Of a stretch of DNA of 64,000 nucleotides, positions 60,094 to 64,000 are shown piece after piece. The stretch is from Parvibaculum sp002684405 (GTDB lineage Bacteria; Pseudomonadota; Alphaproteobacteria; Parvibaculales; Parvibaculaceae): the NCBI GenBank assembly GCA_965140395.1, contig OZ223207.1:558001-622000 (forward strand), written 5' to 3'. Under the pieces are notes generated by a model. It was not told the origin of the DNA, did not search any database, and saw nothing but the letters and a program-made list of their open reading frames with translations. Numbering within the stretch: the first letter of the stretch is position 1; every line of letters starts with the position of its first letter. The position numbers and the translations under genes are program-made.

Positions 60094-60554
60094 GCGATGA
60101 AGCGTACCCTCATATTCTGAGAGGATACCCCCATCCAAACCTTCCCCCTCGGCGAGGGGGAAGGCTTCCGGGCAACACGGCTCGGGCCCGCTATCTGCGC
60201 CGGAATATGACGAAGGCGGAGCAAATGCTGTGGCGTCATTTGCGCATGAAGAGGATGGCAGGCTGGCGCTTCCGCCGTCAGTCGCCCGTGGGGCCTTACG
60301 TTGCCGATTTTCTCTGTCTGGATCCGCCTCTCATCATCGAACTGGATGGCGGGCAGCATGATCGCCGGAAGCCGCATGACGAAAAGCGAACGGCATTTCT
60401 GAACGCCAGGGGATTTCGTGTCTTACGTTTCTGGAACAATGAGGTTCTGACGAATATCGGCGGCGTGCTGACGGTCATTCGGGAAGAAGGCTTTGCGGTC
60501 CTTGAAAGTCCTCCCCCGCTTGCGGGGGAGGATTTAGGTGGGGGTGAGGCGTGA
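60090..60554 (+). CDS. DUF559 (Vsr-like) endonuclease-domain protein in a repeat cassette
   Basis: This 154-residue protein has a DUF559/PF04480-type nuclease core (about residues 37-130): ARYLRRNMTKAEQMLWRHLR, VADFLCLDPP, IIELDGGQHD and RVLRFWNNEVL, where the Asp and Glu-x-Asp pattern suits PD-(D/E)xK/Vsr-like chemistry. The gene is wedged between imuB and dnaE2 with 4-base overlaps at both ends. The first ~25 and last ~15 codons are translated palindromic repeat DNA (PHPNLPPRRGG and PPPLAGEDLGGG), not conserved protein. It is co-expressed with the SOS mutasome; a repair role is possible but not shown. Confidence 0.85.
   Translation: MSDEAYPHILRGYPHPNLPPRRGGRLPGNTARARYLRRNMTKAEQMLWRHLRMKRMAGWRFRRQSPVGPYVADFLCLDPPLIIELDGGQHDRRKPHDEKRTAFLNARGFRVLRFWNNEVLTNIGGVLTVIREEGFAVLESPPPLAGEDLGGGEA
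60127..60164 (+). repeat. REP-like element, left copy
   Basis: The conserved head ACCCCCA-T-C-C-AAA is followed by a perfect 11-bp hairpin (CCTTCCCCCTC / GAGGGGGAAGG, 3-base loop). It lies inside the first codons of the DUF559 gene. The right copy at 60510-60545 is the same element inverted. Confidence 0.85.
60510..60545 (-). repeat. REP-like element, right copy (inverted)
   Basis: On the minus strand this reads the head ACCCCCA-C-C-T-AAA and then a perfect 10-bp hairpin (CCTCCCCCGC / GCGGGGGAGG, 2-base loop). It is inside the last codons of the DUF559 gene, 5 bases before the dnaE2 GTG start, and oriented opposite to the left copy. Confidence 0.85.
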
Positions 60555-63500
60555 GCGGTTTTGCGGAACTGGCCGTTACCAGCAATTTCAGTTTCCTGCG
60601 CGGCGGCTCGCATGCCGATGAGCTGGTGTTGCAGGCCAGGGCGCTGGGGCTCGAAGCGATCGGGGTTGCCGACCGGAACACGCTGGCGGGGGTGGTGCGC
60701 GCGCATGCCTCGGCGAAGGCGCATGGGATGCGGCTGCTTGTCGGGGCAAGGCTCATGCTGACGGACGGGTTCGAGGCGATTGCCTATCCGCAGGACCGGG
60801 CGGCCTATGCGCTGCTGACGACGCTCCTGACGCTCGGCAATCGGCGCGCGCCCAAGGGGGAATGCCATCTCGTGATGGAGGATGTGTTGGCGCATGGCGA
60901 TGGGTTTTGTTTCATCGCCATGCCGCCGGCAAAGCCGGGCGCGGCGTTCCGGGACAATCTGCGCGTGCTGTCCGATGCGTTTCCCGGGTCGGTCTGGCTC
61001 GGCGTTTCTCCGGCCTATGCGGGAGACGACGGGCGGCGGCAGGCGCGGCTTGCGGCGCTGGCGCGGGAAACGGGCGCGCCGCTCATGGCGACGAATGATG
61101 TGCTTTATCATGTGCCGGAACGAAAGCCCCTGCAGGATGTGCTCACCTGCATTCGCGAGCATGTGACGCTGGAGGAGGCGGGGTATCTGCTGGAGGCGAA
61201 TGCAGAGCGCCATCTGAAACCGGCGGACGAGATGCACCGGCTGCTCGGCCACCTGCCGGGGGCGGTGGAGGCGCCGGATGAGATCGTGGCGCGGTGCGGT
61301 TTCTCGCTCGACGAGCTGGCCTATGAATATCCCGACGACACTTTTTCTGCGACGGAGACGCCGCAGGAATTGCTGGAACGGCTGACATGGGAAGGCCTTG
61401 AGAGGCGCTATCCGCAAGGTTGTGAGGAAAAGCTCAGGCGAACATTGCGCCATGAGCTTCAGCTCATCGGGGAGATGCGCTATGCGCCCTATTTCCTCAC
61501 CGTCTACGACATCGTTCGTTATGCGCGAGAGCAGGGCATTCTCTGTCAGGGACGGGGGTCGGCCGCCAACTCCGCCGTCTGCTATTGTCTCGGTATCACC
61601 TCGGTGGATCCGACGCAGATCGATCTTCTGTTCGAGCGTTTCATCTCGCTGGAACGCAAGGAGCCGCCCGATATCGATGTCGATTTCGAGCACGAGCGGC
61701 GCGAAGAGGTGATCCAGTACATCTATGAAAAATACGGACGCCATCGCGCCGGGCTGGCAGCGACTGTCATCACCTATCGTTCGCGCAGCGCGGTGCGCGA
61801 AGTGGGCAAGGTGTTCGGTCTGTCGGAGGATGTGGTGGCGGCGCTGGCAAAGTCCGGCTGGGGATCGAGCTCGAAAGGCGTTTCGCATGAGCGCGCGGCG
61901 GAGGCGGGACTCGATCCGACGGATGGGCGGCTGCAACAGGTGCTGGCGCTGTCAGGCGAACTGATCGGTTTTCCGCGTCACCTTTCGCAGCATGTGGGCG
62001 GCTTCGTCATCACGCGCGGGGCGCTTAGCGAGGTGGTGCCGATCCAGAACGCGGCGATGGAAGACCGCACCATCGTGGAATGGGACAAGGACGACCTCGA
62101 TACGCTCGGCATATTGAAGATCGATGTGCTGGCGCTGGGCATGCTGAGCTGCATCCGCCGGGCCTTCGAGCTGCTCAAGGCGCATTACGGCGTGACGATG
62201 GGGCTTGCCGATGTGCCGCATGACGATGCCCGCGTCTATGACATGCTGTGCGAGGCGGATTCCGTCGGTGTCTTCCAGGTGGAAAGCCGGGCGCAGATGA
62301 CCATGCTGCCGCGGCTCAGGCCGCGAAAGTTCTACGACCTCGTGGTGGAGGTGGCGATCGTCCGCCCCGGTCCCATTCAGGGCGACATGGTGCATCCCTA
62401 TCTGCGCCGCCGCCACGGCATGGAACCGGTCGAGTTCCCCTCCGGCGCGCTGCGCGAGGTGCTGGGCAAGACCTATGGCGTGCCGCTCTTTCAGGAGCAG
62501 GCGATGAAGATGGCGATTGTCGCGGCGGGGTTCAGCCCGCAGGAAGCCGATTTGCTGCGCCGGGCCATGGCGACTTTCCGCAAGACGGGCACGATCGGCC
62601 ATTACCGCGAAAAGTTCATCGCCGGCATGGAGGCAAACGGGTACGAGACCGATTTCGCCGAGCGCTGTTTCAAGCAGATCGAGGGATTTGCCGATTACGG
62701 CTTTCCCGAAAGCCATGCGGCGAGTTTCGCGCTGCTCGCCTATGTGTCGGCCTGGCTCAAATATTACTACCCGGATGTTTTCTGCACGGCGATTTTGAAC
62801 TCGCAGCCCATGGGCTTTTATGCGCCCGCCCAGCTCGTGCGCGATGCGCGCGAACATGGCGCGGAGATGCGCGCGGTCGATGTGAATTTCAGCAATTGGG
62901 ACTGCACGCTTGAACCGTTCGACAAGGCCGAAGAGGCAAAGCTGCCCGGTAACCGGTGCGCGGTACGGCTGGGCCTCCGCCAGGTGAAGGGGTTCCATGC
63001 GGGCGATGGCGAAACCGTCGAGGCGCGGCGGGGCAAGGGGTTCGACAGCGTTCGGCATATGTGGCTCGCAACGGGGCTGGCGCCGCGCGTGGTGGAACGG
63101 CTGGCGGATGCGGATGCTTTCCGTTCCCTCGGGCTCGACAGGCGCGCTGCGCTCTGGGCTGTGCGGGGGCTCGGCGGTTACGGAGGCGGACATAAGAGCG
63201 GATATGGCGGCGGACAGAACGGCAAGATGCCGGCGGCGCTACCTCTTTTCGCCGCGATGGAGGAGGGCGGTTTCCAGACGGAAGAGGAAACGGCGCTGCC
63301 GCCCATGCCGCTGGGCGAACATGTCGCGCTGGATTATTCGACGCTGCGCCTGTCGTTGAAGGCGCATCCGGTTTCATTCCTGCGCGCGCGCCTTGCCGCG
63401 CGGGGCGTGGCGGCGAATGAACGGCTTCAGCATATCGACGACCGGAAGCGCGTAAGCGTGGCGGGGATCGTGCTGGCGCGCCAGCGGCCCGGCACGGCGA

Positions 63501-63772
63501 GCGGCGTGATCTTTGCGACGCTGGAGGATGAAACGGGGATTGCCAATCTCGTGATCTGGCCCCGGGTGTTCGAGACCTATCGCCGGATCGTGCTGACCTC
63601 GCGGCTGATGATGGTGCGCGGCCGTGTGCAGAAGGAAGGGCGCGTTATCCATGTGGTGGCCGACGAGCTGACCGACCTGACGGATGAGCTGGGGCTGCTC
63701 TACGGCATGGACGAGAGTTCCATCAAGGGGCGAACGGCGCGTTTGCTTCCCAATAGCCGCGATTTTCACTGA
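60551..63772 (+). CDS. dnaE2: error-prone DNA polymerase III alpha subunit DnaE2
   Basis: DnaE2 (ImuC) is the polymerase of the SOS mutasome, extending past lesions with ImuB and ImuA. The 1073-residue length, the start FAELAVTSNFSFLRGGSHADEL (DnaE2-type PHP domain), the palm motifs with PPDIDVDFEHERREEV and LKIDVLALGMLS, the PGPIQGDMVHPY finger segment and the C-terminal OB domain (HVVADELTDLTDELG) match DnaE2 rather than replicative DnaE1. Translation begins at a GTG overlapping the DUF559 stop (GTGA). The catalytic aspartates are intact. Confidence 0.95.
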   Translation: MSGFAELAVTSNFSFLRGGSHADELVLQARALGLEAIGVADRNTLAGVVRAHASAKAHGMRLLVGARLMLTDGFEAIAYPQDRAAYALLTTLLTLGNRRAPKGECHLVMEDVLAHGDGFCFIAMPPAKPGAAFRDNLRVLSDAFPGSVWLGVSPAYAGDDGRRQARLAALARETGAPLMATNDVLYHVPERKPLQDVLTCIREHVTLEEAGYLLEANAERHLKPADEMHRLLGHLPGAVEAPDEIVARCGFSLDELAYEYPDDTFSATETPQELLERLTWEGLERRYPQGCEEKLRRTLRHELQLIGEMRYAPYFLTVYDIVRYAREQGILCQGRGSAANSAVCYCLGITSVDPTQIDLLFERFISLERKEPPDIDVDFEHERREEVIQYIYEKYGRHRAGLAATVITYRSRSAVREVGKVFGLSEDVVAALAKSGWGSSSKGVSHERAAEAGLDPTDGRLQQVLALSGELIGFPRHLSQHVGGFVITRGALSEVVPIQNAAMEDRTIVEWDKDDLDTLGILKIDVLALGMLSCIRRAFELLKAHYGVTMGLADVPHDDARVYDMLCEADSVGVFQVESRAQMTMLPRLRPRKFYDLVVEVAIVRPGPIQGDMVHPYLRRRHGMEPVEFPSGALREVLGKTYGVPLFQEQAMKMAIVAAGFSPQEADLLRRAMATFRKTGTIGHYREKFIAGMEANGYETDFAERCFKQIEGFADYGFPESHAASFALLAYVSAWLKYYYPDVFCTAILNSQPMGFYAPAQLVRDAREHGAEMRAVDVNFSNWDCTLEPFDKAEEAKLPGNRCAVRLGLRQVKGFHAGDGETVEARRGKGFDSVRHMWLATGLAPRVVERLADADAFRSLGLDRRAALWAVRGLGGYGGGHKSGYGGGQNGKMPAALPLFAAMEEGGFQTEEETALPPMPLGEHVALDYSTLRLSLKAHPVSFLRARLAARGVAANERLQHIDDRKRVSVAGIVLARQRPGTASGVIFATLEDETGIANLVIWPRVFETYRRIVLTSRLMMVRGRVQKEGRVIHVVADELTDLTDELGLLYGMDESSIKGRTARLLPNSRDFH

Positions 63773-63778
63773 AGGCGG

Positions 63779-64000
63779 CTATCTTATCCTGCCATTGTAT
63801 TTGCCGAAGGCGAGTTCGTTGCTGTTCTTCGGGCGCCATATCTTCTCGACGATCACGCCGGAAAGCTCCGTGACGAGAAAAAGACCGATAGCGGGCGTGG
63901 CGCCCTGATAGAGCGCGAACAAGATCAGAACCGATACGGCCAAACGGCCCAGCGAATCGATCCGCGCGTTGAACTCGCTCGGATCGTGGAGCCTGGCAAG
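63779..64000 (-). CDS. membrane protein, C-terminal part (partial)
   Basis: An open minus-strand frame runs from the right edge of the window to a TAG 7 bases beyond the dnaE2 stop, giving 73 residues of a C-terminus. It contains a hydrophobic stretch VSVLILFALYQGATPAIGLF (one helix or a hairpin) and a basic tail ending AFGKYNGRIR. The frame is free of stops over its full length and has the neighbours' codon use. The start lies beyond the window and the family was not recognised. It converges with dnaE2. Confidence 0.6.
   Translation of the reverse strand, partial: LARLHDPSEFNARIDSLGRLAVSVLILFALYQGATPAIGLFLVTELSGVIVEKIWRPKNSNELAFGKYNGRIR

Noticed and set aside
60090..60554. DUF559 protein as a classical Vsr mismatch endonuclease with a methylase partner
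   Set aside because: No DNA methyltransferase gene is adjacent, and the repeats and SOS operon location fit better with a repeat-associated nuclease.

Overview
The window is a gene-dense stretch (about 60 complete protein genes, one tRNA) of a GC-rich alphaproteobacterial chromosome. Evidence for the class: LexA boxes of the direct-repeat GAAC-N7-GAAC / GTTC-N7-GTTC type, the imuA/imuB/dnaE2 mutasome, a thioredoxin-reductase-like ferredoxin-NADP+ reductase beside 2Fe-2S ferredoxins, an MlaE permease fused to a STAS domain, and clustered GANTC sites. The mix fits a Hyphomicrobiales/Parvibaculum-like lineage, but genus cannot be fixed by reading alone.

Layout. 1-5.4 kb: end of miaA, then branched-chain amino acid synthesis (ilvI, ilvN, a GFA-type zinc protein, ilvC), an Asp/Glu racemase-like protein and a globin. 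5.5-9.1 kb: metal genes, namely a cupredoxin plus FTR1 iron permease behind a Fur-type box, and a zinc-type ArsR repressor plus CDF exporter behind a TGAA-N6-TTCA operator. 9.2-13.5 kb: purT, a LysR regulator, leuA with a long leader. 13.6-19.3 kb: the complete rod-shape operon mreB-mreC-mreD-mrdA-rodA, then tRNA-Lys(CTT). 19.6-27.5 kb: AhpD-like protein, RhlE-type helicase, HerA-like ATPase, CorA, a non-canonical histidine phosphatase, a CheZ-like protein, an FAH-family hydrolase, a methyltransferase and an orphan DarG-like macrodomain. 27.5-30.7 kb: a three-gene minus-strand unit (GT4 glycosyltransferase, methyltransferase, alpha/alpha-toroid protein). 30.8-40.8 kb: catabolic and accessory genes, including a flavin monooxygenase plus epoxide hydrolase pair behind a TetR-like operator. 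41-47.6 kb: a degenerate CHASE2 cyclase, cytochrome c and an Mla-type lipid transporter. 47.6-54.4 kb: a membrane-anchored coiled-coil protein divergent from an Hpt protein, a sulfatase/phosphonate hydrolase, and ferredoxin / chorismate mutase / FNR / ferredoxin. 54.5-63.8 kb: an unknown protein, a methyltransferase, a sulfotransferase and a split SOS mutasome.

The most unusual locus is the mutasome. imuA and imuB each have their own LexA box and are separated by two paralogous lipoprotein genes and a long palindromic repeat. Between imuB and dnaE2, coupled to both by 4-base stop/start overlaps, sits a DUF559 (Vsr-like) endonuclease gene bracketed by two inverted copies of one REP-like palindromic element. 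This looks like a nuclease-carrying repeat cassette that entered an SOS operon without breaking it.

Two genes are cut by the window edges: miaA at the left and a membrane protein at the right.
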